A stretch of 64,000 nt of DNA from Mayamaea pseudoterrestris (Eukaryota; Bacillariophyta; Bacillariophyceae; Sellaphorales; Sellaphoraceae), in contig BROI01000032.1 of NCBI GenBank assembly GCA_027923505.1, positions 186,001 to 250,000 of the forward strand, given 5' to 3'. Below, one piece after another: positions 47,252-56,671 of this stretch (position 1 is the first letter of the stretch; every line of letters starts with the position of its first letter). The notes under the pieces were generated by a model, which had not been told where the DNA came from, did no database searches, and saw nothing but the letters and a program-made list of their open reading frames with translations. A program made the translations under genes and the position numbers.

Positions 47252-48469
47252 TTTGCAGCGACAAGCATCGTTTTGTCCGAATTCGGACTCTCGTTTATTT
47301 ACACCTTTTCCGATTCCTATATCATCCCTTTAGAACCTCCACTCTATCAATTCGAACGACATGACAAGCACGGAAATTTCCTAGGCGAAAGAGAAGCTGG
47401 CACGAACGAAGACAAGGATGATGACGACAACAAACGAACCGATAGCGACGGCGATTCATCGATTGGAGAAATCCAAGGCCCACCAAGCTCGCAGCCACTG
47501 GAAGCTGAAACAAAGGGTCAGACGCAAAAAAAGATCAAATCCCCCATACAGGAACTCACAGACCAAGCCAAACTCCGCAAGCGCCGCGCCGTCGAACGCA
47601 AAACGCGCGACTCGAACGACGCCAAGCATGGCGTCACATTCAAACTACTTTTGGATCCTCGCTTGCAGGTTCCTCCGCACGACGAGGGAGCCATTACCGC
47701 CGTCAAAATTGCGTCGCCACGGAACGTTTACATTGGCGCTTTGATTTACCGCGTTCCGGTGCACCGACGAACGTCTAGTACAAGAACCATGCTGTTTAGT
47801 CATGGCAATGCGACGGATCTTGGAGCGACCTTTCCAATGCAAGTTGTCTTGGCGCATTCGCTTGACATTAATGTCGTTGTTTACGATTACAGTGGCTACG
47901 GCGAGTCGGGCGGTGTGCCGACGGAAGCTAGTACATATCGAGATATTGATGCCGTTTACGATTATGTGCTGGATACCTTGGCGGACGGCGACTCGACAAA
48001 AATTATACTGTACGGGCAATCAGTCGGCAGTGGACCTTGCTGCTACTTGGCGTCAAAGAAGGATGTGGGAGTTTTGGGCGGACTGATACTGCATAGTCCG
48101 TTTACGAGCGGCATGAGAGTATTAACGCCGAGTCGGTGAGTGAATGCGGGCGATCGAGATGTGCAGCTCTCATTCCAAACACTCACATTACTTTTGACAT
48201 ATTGTAGTTTGCTTGCATGTCTTGATATCTACCCCAATATTGACCGCATCCCTAAGGTGAACTGCCCCGTAATGGTAATCCATGGCAAACTTGACCAAGA
48301 GGTTGACTTTTCGCACGGACTGCAATTGTACCGAGCTGTTGCACCAGACCTGCGGCGCGAACCTTGGTGGGTGCCCGATCGGGGACACAATGACATTACG
48401 GATGGAACGGGCAAGCTTGGAGAATATATAAGGAGGATTCGGACTTTTTTGTTGAGTCTGGATGAGTAA
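47252..48469 (+). CDS. ABHD17-like alpha/beta hydrolase, 5' end unresolved
   Basis: Exons 47252?-48135 and 48208-48469, joined by a 72-nt intron (GTCG|GTGAGT, ATTGTAG|T) that restores S-R-L-L-A-C-L-D. The frame has no ATG before the catalytic domain, so a first exon must lie upstream. The acceptor is taken as AATTCAG|TTT at 47252 (TTTGCAG|CG seven bases on is the alternative). The core has LFSHGNATDLG (oxyanion loop), YDYSGYGESGG, the nucleophile elbow YGQSVGSGP, HGKLDQEV with the acid, and DRGHND with the histidine. This is the ABHD17/Bem46 group; ABHD17 removes palmitate from membrane proteins. An unusual charged insert of about 75 residues (Asp/Glu/Lys-rich) precedes the domain. Confidence 0.85.
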
Positions 48470-48748
48470 GCTATGATGCAAGAGGTAGTTTTTTACTGTA
48501 AATGTTTGGATTAACGTCCCTGTTATTTTTGCTATCAAGAATGCTGAAAACAGTTACTACCTAGTATCAGAACATGTGGACTTATGATGAGCAAGAGCAA
48601 TTGCTGCATCATCTAAGACATAGCATCACTTAACTGTAAATGAAGTAAGACGATCGAACCTGAACGATCAAACAACAGACATGACGCGACGATTTGCTCT
48701 CAACACGGAACCTTTGCGCGCTTGCTTTGACTCTGTGAACACAGCATG

Positions 48749-49432
48749 CTATCTCCGATTCTTCTTCTTCTTTTGCCCCTTTTGTTTATCGTGTTGCTCA
48801 TGTCCAATATACTTTTTGATGCGAATTGGCCTCGCCCCAAGCCACGACTGATCCATTTCTCGCTTGGCGCGCGCACATTCCAATGCTTGCGTAAAGCTCA
48901 CGAAGCCGTAACCCTTGCTTTCGCCGTCGGCGTTGCGGACAATTTGAGCCTCGTGAATGCTTGGGTACTTTTCGGAAAAGTGATTGTACAAGTCAACTTC
49001 GGTAGATTCGGCTCCAATGTTTCCGATAAATAGAGTGAAGTTGCCAGTCAGTTTGGAATTTTTCGTTGCTTCTTGTGTCTCTGGTTGCTTGTTGGAAGCA
49101 GGATGCGTCTGCTTGTTTGAGATAGCGGCTGGTGGAAGGGGTGCCGCTGGAGGAGGCTGAACTGCGGGTGCGAGACGGTCAGGCTGACGCTTCTCTGTAG
49201 CATTATGTAAGCTCGACGCATTATCTGACAATTGCTCAATCGTTTCTAATTTCTTTACTCCAGATGCAGCAGCTACAACGACGCCTCTCGGTAAATTGGG
49301 TTTTAGTTTCTTGGTTGGTGGGGCGCCAGCCGCATCGTCCGCGTCGACTTGCTCGGACGCTGTCTCCTCTTGCTTAACTTTGGCTTCGACATCCGAGACT
49401 TCATCAAAGAAGGCATCTAAGTCGTCAGCCAT
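48749..49432 (-). CDS. RBM42-like RRM protein
   Basis: A single-exon 227-aa protein from ATG 49432 (MADDLDAFFDEVSD, good Kozak context AAACATGG). The frame is open further upstream (another ATG at 49582) but would run into the start of the divergent RPT1 gene. The N-terminal part is acidic then Pro/Ala/Gln-rich. The C-terminal RRM (about 137-215) reads FTLFIGNIG, then KGYGFVSF, then LGARPIRIKK. The K-G-Y-G-F-V-S-F motif with R-P-I-x-x-x-K after it is characteristic of RBM42, a protein linked to mRNA splicing/stability through hnRNP K in animals. It ends in a basic QKGQKKKKNRR tail. Confidence 0.8.
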   Translation of the reverse strand: MADDLDAFFDEVSDVEAKVKQEETASEQVDADDAAGAPPTKKLKPNLPRGVVVAAASGVKKLETIEQLSDNASSLHNATEKRQPDRLAPAVQPPPAAPLPPAAISNKQTHPASNKQPETQEATKNSKLTGNFTLFIGNIGAESTEVDLYNHFSEKYPSIHEAQIVRNADGESKGYGFVSFTQALECARAKREMDQSWLGARPIRIKKYIGHEQHDKQKGQKKKKNRR

Positions 49433-49670
49433 GTTTGCCAGAAATGCAGTGCGTACTACTTGTGGGTCGCTCTCCTTCTCTCGTCGTTCCACGCGTTTTG
49501 CGTCCCATGGTCGGATGTGAGAGCCTCGTCGCGATGGAGCAAGGGTCGTAAAAGAACCGGTACGACTCGAAGCGGTACTCATCGTCCGCACGCATCTTTT
49601 TGCGTCGCCATGACATTCTTGCCGCTGCACAGCGTTTGAATTCATTGCTTGATCAAAACTAATCGCTACC

Positions 49671-51354
49671 ATGTCAGCCGGCGAATGTCAGACAGGAAAC
49701 CGTGGGGATCACGACGATGTAAGTAGCAAAATTGTTTACACTGGAAGGAGATAGATGACTACTCGCGTCGTCGTCGATTTGCCTTTCTGACACGGAATTT
49801 TAATTCAACATAGGAAGAAAAGGACGACACTCCACCTCCACTCGACGAAGGCGACATTGCTCTCTTGAAAACTTATGGGCTCGGTCCCTACTCTGCCGGC
49901 ATTAAGCGCCTCGAGGAGGAAATCAAGCAGCACACGGCCAAGGTTAAGGACATGATTGGCATTACCGAGTCAGACACTGGCCTCAGTCCGCCCAGCATGT
50001 GGGACTTGGTCGGTGACAAGCAAATGATGTCCGAGGAAGCGCCCCTGCAAGTGGCGCGGTGCACCAAAATTATCGCCGGCGATGCTGCCGCACCAAGCGG
50101 ATCCGATACGGTGCAGGCGGTGCACCCGCTCATGGGCGGTCAGGCTAGTTCCAGTACAACAGCGGCGCAAAACAAGTATGTCATTAACATTAAGCAAATT
50201 GCCAAGTTTGTCGTTGGTTTGGGTGAAAAGGTCGCGCCGACGGATATTGAGGAAGGCATGCGGGTTGGCGTTGATCGCACCAAGTATAGCATTCAGATTC
50301 CGCTGCCACCAAAGATTGATCCAACAGTCAGTCTCATGACAGTCGAAGACAAGCCAGATGTCACGTATGATGATGTTGGTGGAGCCAAGGATGCCATGGA
50401 AAAGTTGCGTGAAGTATTGGAGCTTCCGCTGTTGCATCCGGAGCGATTTGTGACGCTTGGAATTGATCCGCCCAAGGGAGTCTTGCTATATGGCCCTCCG
50501 GGAACGGGCAAGACGCTGAGTGCGAGAGCTGTGGCTAATCGAACGGATGCTTGCTTCATTCGAGTCATTGGAAGGTATGTTTGACTGTCTCGTGTTGATG
50601 TATTCATTCTGTCGTAGCGCCGCTCTCACAACCGTCTCAACACAGTGAACTTGTTCAAAAGTATGTTGGCGAAGGTGCCCGCATGGTTCGTGAAATCTTT
50701 AGTAAGTAGTAAGCATCGATTAAGTGGAGCAAATGAGGATCGTCTTGTTTGGAAGTGTTTCTTAGTCTGTTTTCGTCGTGGCTAAAATGCACTGGGCTCA
50801 CGAAACCCTTTCACGCTATCCTTTACGTTATAGGTCTCGCACGATCGAAACCTTGCTGCGTGATCTTTTTTGACGAGGTTGATGCCATTGGGGGTGCTCG
50901 TGGCGGATCAGATGATGGTGGAACCGACAATGAAGTTCAGCGGACCATGTTGCAGATTGTTTCAGAATTGGACGGCTTTGACGCCCGAGGAAACATCAAG
51001 GTTCTCATGGCAACCAATCGTCCAGACACGCTTGATCCTGCGCTATTGCGTCCTGGTCGTTTGGACCGCAAGGTTGAGTTTGGTTTGCCAGATCTTGAGG
51101 GACGCGGACACATTCTTAAGATTCATTCGAAACGCATGAATTGCGACCGCGATATTCGGTTTGAACTCATTGCGCGCTTGTGCCCTAACACTACCGGTGC
51201 CGAGCTGCACAGTGTCTGTACGGAGGCTGGCATGTATGCTATTCGGGCGCGTCGTAAGAGTGTCAGCGAGAAGGATTTCCTTGACTCGGTCAATAAGGTC
51301 GTCAAGGGTTACAAAAAGTTTAGCTCTACGCCCAAGTACATGGTATACAACTAA
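49671..51354 (+). CDS. RPT1: 26S proteasome regulatory ATPase RPT1
   Basis: Four exons: 49671-49718, 49814-50574, 50646-50701 and 50834-51354, giving 461 aa. Introns are 95, 71 and 132 nt, all GT-AG. An N-terminal coiled coil ([18 protein letters not shown]) and OB domain precede the AAA module. Walker A is GPPGTGKT, Walker [10 protein letters not shown], and the SRH contains [20 protein letters not shown]. The blocks DALDP-free [15 protein letters not shown] and [14 protein letters not shown] identify Rpt1/PSMC2. The C-terminus YMVYN resembles the family's usual end. RPT1 is one of six ATPases of the base ring that unfold substrates and open the 20S core. About 240 bp upstream the RBM42-like gene runs the other way. 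Confidence 0.95.
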
Positions 51355-51518
51355 ATTGAAAGCGCAATGTAACTTTGCTTTGTATGACGCCCTTTTACAT
51401 CTATTTATATCGTACCTGCGCTTGGTCGGTCAGAGGTATAAATATGTGCATCGATGTAATCGTCCGTGAAGCAGCAGCTCATAGGCCGTAGCCATCGGTG
51501 TTGCTCCCCAAGAAAGGT

Positions 51519-53094
51519 TTATTGGTGGACAACGTTCCTCTCCAGTCGCTCTTGTCTCAATTTGGTTATCCGCGAAAGTGCGGCTTCTTTGCGTTCTCTT
51601 GTCGATATAACAACATTTTGTTGGTCTAGTAAGGGTGCCATGATTCTTTTGGCGCTCCAATGCCTTCGATACCAGGAGCTGCCGGCACGGGATGACGCAA
51701 GCCCATCAAGCTCCTCGTCCGACAGTTTATTGTAGCGGCAGTGTAGCTCCTCGCATACTTGTTGAAAGTCAGCGAGTCGTCGGATATGTTGCGATGCCAT
51801 TTTCTCTCGAAGATCGGGTTGTTCAGATAGATACCGAAATAATATTTTGAACAAATGCCCACGCACAATGTTGCAGCTCTGGCCCAATACACCTGGAAGC
51901 GGTGGATACTTCTGACACCAATTCAAGTACTCGGAGGCAAACAGAAATTGCTGATTCAAGACTTGCCGCGATGACCAGAGCGACGAATCCAGTGCAAACA
52001 CTCCCGGGTTCTCCAACAAAGCTTCCGAACTCATAACTGCAGCCGCGTTGGTTAATTGTCTCACCCTCTCGACGTCTGAAAATTGTTCAATGCCGCCATT
52101 GGCAACAACTGGTATTGTAGGGTCGTATTCGCTTACCAGAGCAGTCACTCTAGCGATCTGGTCAAAATGGCATGCAACAACCGCGACTTTATTTTCACGA
52201 ATCGTTCTCCCATGAATCGTTATAAAATCTACCCCAGTGTCTAGTATGCGAATTATTCTTTTGGGCAACGTGTTTGGATCTTCTGGGAGACGAATTTTTG
52301 CCGAAACAGATACCGAGTCTGGCAGAGATTGTCGTAAAGCGGACAGAATCGCACAAGCGGTCAATGGGTCTTGATCCATCAAGTGCGCACCATACCGACC
52401 TTTTCGAGCAATGCCTTGTGGACAGCCTGCAAAAATGCATGGTCAATTTACAACATGTCGAGAAATTGATATCAGTATGTACCGCATCATCAACTGTTCG
52501 AAGTCACTTACCCAAATTCAAATCAAAACCATGGACTCGCCCACCGGTATGCTCCAGTACCAGTTCAGCCACTTCGACCACTCGAACCGGATCATGGCCA
52601 GCAAGTTGGACAATGACAGGGCCGCACGTCCATGCTTGTTGCTCGTGGCTCAATCTCCCTCCATCGTCCATGCTCTTGCTTCCTTCCAAAAATTCTCGTT
52701 GCTCGCGTGACCAAATCGCCGGTATCGGCGTATACTCCCACAAATCCAAGTGATTCCTTCGAAAGGTCTCTTGCTTCAGCAAGTTCTCCGTGTGCAGCAT
52801 TTGTGTAAAGGTCAGATCGACGCCGTACTGTCGACAGAGGCATCGAAACGCGTAGTCAGACGCAGCCACCATGGGAGCAGCAATGCAGTTGATCGGCTTG
52901 TCATGTTGAGGTAGGCGTAAGGAAAAAATCGGCGTTGCATAATAAAACCGACGTGGCTTGTTGGATGGTGAAAATCGCAATTGGTTCATCATTTTTTGTC
53001 CACGAATGGTGCAAAAGCCAAACGCTTCTCGAAGTAACGCCGTCCCAAGCAGCAATAGCAGTACGCCTCGTCGAAATCCGACGATTATGCCCAT
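51519..53094 (-). CDS. DUS1: tRNA-dihydrouridine synthase, DUS1-type
   Basis: Two exons, 52512-53094 and 51519-52426, give 496 aa; the 85-nt intron (TTTGG|GTAAGT, TTTGCAG|GC) restores DLNLGCPQGIARKGRYG. That block holds the active-site Cys and is diagnostic of DUS1, which reduces U16/U17 in the tRNA D-loop using FMN and NADPH. Other landmarks: CIAAPMVAASDYAFR, VQLAGHDP, SAKIRLP, ITIHGRT and VVANGGIE. A C-terminal helical domain follows. Unusually, the protein starts with a signal-peptide-like MGIIVGFRRGVLLLLLGTAL and REAFGFC, suggesting import into the plastid or another secretory-route compartment. The 3' end converges on RPT1. Confidence 0.9.
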
Positions 53095-53501
53095 ACGTTG
53101 CTATTAGACTCCCTCCCTTATCTCATTTACTTTTTAGTAAGAGACCTTAAGGTTTCCGGTACAATGCGTGAGGTCGTTTGAGCGAAGCAGCAGTGGCCAG
53201 TGGCATCAATGGTCGAACGAAAATTGTAAAATCGTCGCCTGTCACGCTTTGTCACACCGTTTCTCGTTTTTCGTTCCATTAACTTTACGAGTCCTACTTC
53301 GTATGTAGTATTTACGACCACAAAAGGAATATGTAATATGTTTTAATCTAAACCATTGTATGTTTATTGAATGTGGCAAGGAAGGAACTGACTGTGAGCC
53401 ATCAGCAAGTCTTGCTGCGTCCGTCGGGCACATCCTCCAAGTAGACATACCGTCATTCAACGCTAGACTCTTTCTGCTCGTCTGTGTATAATCGTGATTC
53501 C
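53095..53501. other. 3' UTR of the selenoprotein gene, SECIS expected
   Basis: Between the DUS1 start and the SELU stop, both minus strand. On the minus strand ATGAC (53456) and CTGATG (ends about 53400) are about 50 nt apart, with partly pairing flanks (GTATGTCT with AGACTTGC, GAGTC with GGCTC). This is the spacing of a SECIS core, but the apical AA is not obvious and I could not fold it. Confidence 0.35.
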
Positions 53502-54346
53502 TTACCCTTCCTTTCTAATAGCATTTAAGGTAGCAATTATGTCACGAATCCGGAGATCAACTCCAGTCTCCTCCTGATATGCAGCTTTCGGTTGCCCATC
53601 CCTTCCAAAAAAGATAATGCCACCTTGTATTATTCCATCGCCTTTCATGTTGCCGTCAATTTTCTTTTCTCGAATGCGCTGATAGGTTTCGCACATTATG
53701 GAAAAGACAGAAAACGGATTCCAAAGTAAACTCAATCCAATTTTACGATTGCCCAAGGCTTCGTAAAACGTCCAAGTTTGATCACGGTAGATTGGAAAGG
53801 TAAAGTACTTTTCGTTGAACTCCAGCAGCCCATCATCGTCCACTCCCGTCTCCTTGACAATGGCAAAAAGGCCAAATCCATCCAGCAAGTCACCATGCAT
53901 TGCCGCGAGCACAGACAATGTCAATGCTTGCTCGCGACAGAAGAATCACCCGCATCGTCTCACGACGAAACAGATGGATCCGTGCGCTCCGGAATGGTTC
54001 GATATCATTTCTGCTCCCCGCGTAGCGTTTAACTCTCGGACGCGAGCATGTACTGGATCAATGTCGAGTTTAAACATCTGTCATGACACAAGCAGATGAA
54101 CGTGCGTTCAAAAGGTTAGCATCAAGTGTATCTCGCTTACGCAAGTCAGCGCTAGATTCTCAAGTTTTTCATACGCACCACGGCATCATCCAGACGTGCT
54201 ATTTGCATGGCTGGTTGGAGTTTGAATGAATCTGGAACTCCTCCATCGTCGTCGTGATCTTGCTCTTCTTCCTGCAGTTCCTTCAGTTGCTTCTGCACCG
54301 AAGCAATCACTGCCGGCGGATAGACGCCTCTGGAACATGTAGCCAT
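53502..54346 (-). CDS. SELU: Selenoprotein U / PRXL2 family with in-frame UGA
   Basis: Minus strand. Exon 1 starts at ATG 54346 (MATCSRGVYPPAV) and the second exon runs to 53502. The intron is either 54078-54178 (V|MFKLDID) or 54053-54174 (VV-L-HARVREL); both keep frame. The thioredoxin-fold motif reads FVVRRCG-UGA-FFCREQ, with the UGA at 53946-53948. In the PRXL2A/FAM213 (SelU) family the same place is RRPGCFLCREE in mammals and RRPGUFLCREE in fish, so UGA sits exactly at the redox selenocysteine of a UxxC motif. Downstream blocks also match the family: LFAIVKE, TFYEALG, GDGIIQGGIIFFG and EETGVDLRIRDII. About 247 aa with option one. Predicted thioredoxin-like redox enzyme, location not evident. 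Without selenocysteine insertion the product would stop after about 100 residues. Confidence 0.8.
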
Positions 54347-54450
54347 ACTCCTTTGCTGTGTATGAGTGGGCGTAGCTTTGTATCACGATGCAACAATCCG
54401 AATCTAGCGCAAAGGTGAGTTCAGTTCGTCATGCTTTTGGATCGAGACGC

Positions 54451-54585
54451 ATCGAAGAAACGACGCGCACGTTTCTTGGTTTCTGTGCGACATGACAGTA
54501 AGGTTGACGCGCTACGACACGATTACGACAACGATGAGCGATGCGGACTGACCGTGAGGGCGAATCGCGCATAGCCTCGAGGCTA
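54451..54585. repeat. Duplicated promoter segment, copy 1 (SELU side)
   Basis: From ATCGAAGAAACG through GGTTTCTGTGCGACA, GTTGACGCGCT-CGACACGATT and GACAACGATGAGCGATGC, this matches 55393-55503 with small indels. It begins about 105 bp upstream of the SELU start codon. Confidence 0.85.
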
Positions 54586-54738
54586 TCCGTCTTCTTCCAT
54601 GACTCCTCGTGCTGGAGAATTGCAGTCGGGCGGATTAGCTTTGATTTTAAGTCTGACTATGCCATCTCGGCCGGAACACATTTTCACGTGTGGAAGCCCA
54701 GTCACCTGCGGAAGATTTCATCCGACGGAACCTACACC

Positions 54739-54774
54739 AAGGGAGATAATTTAAACTTATAAACTATCTCCCTT
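54739..54774. repeat. 36-bp near-perfect palindrome
   Basis: AAGGGAGATA at the left and TATCTCCCTT at the right are exact reverse complements, with a mostly palindromic A/T-rich centre. The flanks (CCTACACC and GACCTACAC) are a rough direct match. Could be a hairpin 3' end signal for MED8 or a tiny inverted-repeat element. Confidence 0.7.
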
Positions 54775-54900
54775 GACCTACACTGGTCATTGGTGGCTTC
54801 GAGAGCGGACAGATTGTCGAGACGAAGATACGAGACTTATGAATCAGCTTGTGGCGCGGGGACTCCTTCATCGACAATAGTTTGTTATAGTACATTTAAA

Positions 54901-55314
54901 CTAGAATCGCGCCATCTTTTCCTCGTACTCTGCCGCAATACGTGCCGCTGTCCTTTCAAAATTAAAAAGCTTTTCCAGTGGATCTCCTGTTTGTTCATCC
55001 GTGTTTGTAATGTAAGCAGCGACATCATCACTAGTGTTGGAATCTATCCTCGTCGACAAAAAGAATGGTATATCTTGCGCATTCGCCGTACATTTCTTAG
55101 GTACGTAAACGAAATGTTCCAATACATCCTCGATACTTCGATCCATATTTGTCGTTTGATGAAAGGAAGCATTCAGACGGCCAAGCATGGATGGCCAGTC
55201 TTCTCCGTGCTGATTACGAAGCGTTCCGTCCCAATCAAGCAAATTCCTGCGGAGAATCGTCGCCTGGCGTGTGAAAACAATCTGTTGCTCCGTGATTCCC
55301 CTTCCTGTGCTCAT
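54901..55314 (-). CDS. MED8: Mediator subunit 8-like protein
   Basis: A 137-aa single-exon protein from ATG 55314 (MSTGRGITEQQIV). Blocks: LRRNLLDWDGTLRN, DWPSMLGRLNASF, DVLEHFVYVPKKC-TANAQDIPFFLST, then a Glu/Arg-rich helix EKLFNFERTAARIAAEYEEKM. The W-P-S-x-L-x-x-x-N motif, followed by a strand ending in Val-Pro and a P-x-F-L-S-T segment, matches the N-terminal helical bundle of MED8. MED8 is part of the Mediator head module that contacts RNA polymerase II and TBP. The protein is shorter than animal or yeast MED8 (about 220-270), as is common in protists. Identification is by motif only. Confidence 0.6.
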   Translation of the reverse strand: MSTGRGITEQQIVFTRQATILRRNLLDWDGTLRNQHGEDWPSMLGRLNASFHQTTNMDRSIEDVLEHFVYVPKKCTANAQDIPFFLSTRIDSNTSDDVAAYITNTDEQTGDPLEKLFNFERTAARIAAEYEEKMARF

Positions 55315-55730
55315 AATTACTGTCAATGTGTGGACGTTCTTTCCACCGGCCACCGGCGCATAGAGGTGCGTACCGGTATGGAACGGCGACGAATCGAAGA
55401 AACGCGCGCAAGCGTTTCTCGGTTTCTGTGCGACAGTTGACGCGCTGCGACACGATTGTGACAACGATGAGCGATGCCGAAGACGGATGGCGCATCGCCT
55501 CATTATCTTGATTCAGCTTGCTATAATTCGCATATTTGCTCTCATTTACGGAAGTTCAAGGTTTGTAACAATAAGAGAAGAAGCGCAGCAGGACGGGATA
55601 GTTGTAGAAAGTCTACGGTATCCATATTTGAAAGCTGCTACGTATATTGCAGTTGCCACCAACAGCAGCAGCAATGATCGAGCTAATCAACATGTTTTTC
55701 TTCGTCTTATGCAGTTATCATAAAGAAACA
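55315..55730. promoter_or_regulatory. Divergent promoter of MED8 and RanBP1-like genes
   Basis: Contains copy 2 of the duplicated segment. No other gene seen. Confidence 0.4.
55393..55503. repeat. Duplicated promoter segment, copy 2 (MED8 side)
   Basis: Matches 54451-54585 (see there). It begins about 79 bp upstream of the MED8 start codon, in the same orientation relative to the gene as copy 1 is to SELU. Confidence 0.85.
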
Positions 55731-56495
55731 ATGAGTGCATCCCACTATAGTCTTCCCGATAATCCTGCTACCATGCGAGCACGACAGGAGCAACTCCACC
55801 GCGACATGGCAAAACTTTCCGACGAGTGCGCCAAGGCGGAGCTTGCGTTTGGTCAACCAGAAATGCATTTGGACTGGACGCAAAACTCCATCTTGCTGCG
55901 CAAACGCAGGGCCGAGATTCAGGCCGAGTGGCGCGCGCTGGAAAAGGCGCTTCATGGTGGTGATCAAGCGGCGGCGGCAGCTGAGACGCCCATAATTCAC
56001 GTTGCGCCGCCGCAACCTCCTGCTCGCGATCAAGTAGGCGCACGCAGTGCACCGAGTCCGGAGGAAAATGACGAAGACAATGATGCTGCTCCTGAGAAAG
56101 ATGAAGACAAGCGTCTACGCGCGGATGATGCTGGTTGGAAGGATGTGGAGCTTTTCCGCGACGGAGTTGGTATGGTAAAGGTATACAGCCGCAAAGTCGA
56201 CGAGAAAGACTTTTCCAATATCAAGACGGGAACAATCCATTTGCAGGCGGAAACGACTTCAGACAAGCGTCGCTTTCTGATGCGCAGTACAAATGGTCAG
56301 GCTGTAACGCTGAACATGTTAGCTCCAAAGAGTCACCAATACGCCGAGGAAAAGAAGAAGAACAAGGAGTTTGGAAAACTCACGTTTCAAGGAATCAATG
56401 GTGCCGAAGCTCGCGGACCAGAAGTATTTATTATCAAATGCAATGTTGAATTGGCGCAGCAACTGAGTGCGGAGCTTGGCGGGCGATTGGGTTAG
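55731..56495 (+). CDS. RanBP1-like domain protein
   Basis: A single-exon 254-aa protein. ATG 55731 (AAACAATGAG, MSASHYSLPD) is chosen over an in-frame ATG at 55674 because the extension is hydrophobic and unlike the rest. The N-terminal part is helical (MRARQEQLHRDMAKLSDECA), followed by Pro/Ala- and Asp/Glu-rich linkers. The C-terminal part (about 130-250) reads AGWKDVELFRDGVGMVKVYS, then TTSDKRRFLMRS, TLNML, and AQQLSAELG. A Trp-plus-basic opening, a G-x-G-x-x-K strand, a K-R-R-x-L-M-R strand and a final amphipathic helix fit a RanBD/PH-like fold as in RanBP1 or Nup50, which bind Ran-GTP in nuclear transport. The match is by pattern and moderately certain. Confidence 0.55.
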   Translation: MSASHYSLPDNPATMRARQEQLHRDMAKLSDECAKAELAFGQPEMHLDWTQNSILLRKRRAEIQAEWRALEKALHGGDQAAAAAETPIIHVAPPQPPARDQVGARSAPSPEENDEDNDAAPEKDEDKRLRADDAGWKDVELFRDGVGMVKVYSRKVDEKDFSNIKTGTIHLQAETTSDKRRFLMRSTNGQAVTLNMLAPKSHQYAEEKKKNKEFGKLTFQGINGAEARGPEVFIIKCNVELAQQLSAELGGRLG

Positions 56496-56671
56496 AGAAA
56501 AAGCTGCGACTACCCGGTAGTTTGATGGAGAATGGCGAAGTCATGCCAAGCATCTATGCGCTTCATGTCCGAGCGCAAATGCCACATGTAGTAAACAAAT
56601 AAGCTCAATAAGTCAAACGAAGCTTGTCAAAGTAAAACCATTAAGCGCAACAAAATTTATAGATAGGGCGC

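Larger units (their letters stand above)
54347..54900. other. SELU promoter and MED8 3' region
   Basis: Holds the first copy of a duplicated promoter segment and a 36-bp near-palindrome, listed separately. A 73-codon plus-strand frame at 54541-54762 has an ATG but no recognisable feature; not called. Confidence 0.45.

Noticed and set aside
49433-49672. N-terminal extension of the RBM42-like protein to 49672
   Set aside because: That ATG overlaps the RPT1 start codon on the other strand, and the extension has no family resemblance; ATG 49432 has the better context.
53930-53960. Reading the SELU TGA as a true stop and the gene as a pseudogene
   Set aside because: Conserved family sequence continues on both sides in one frame, with the TGA exactly at the known redox Cys/Sec position and no other disruption.
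54541-54762. 73-codon plus-strand ORF with ATG
   Set aside because: Starts inside the duplicated promoter segment and ends in the palindrome; no recognisable domain.
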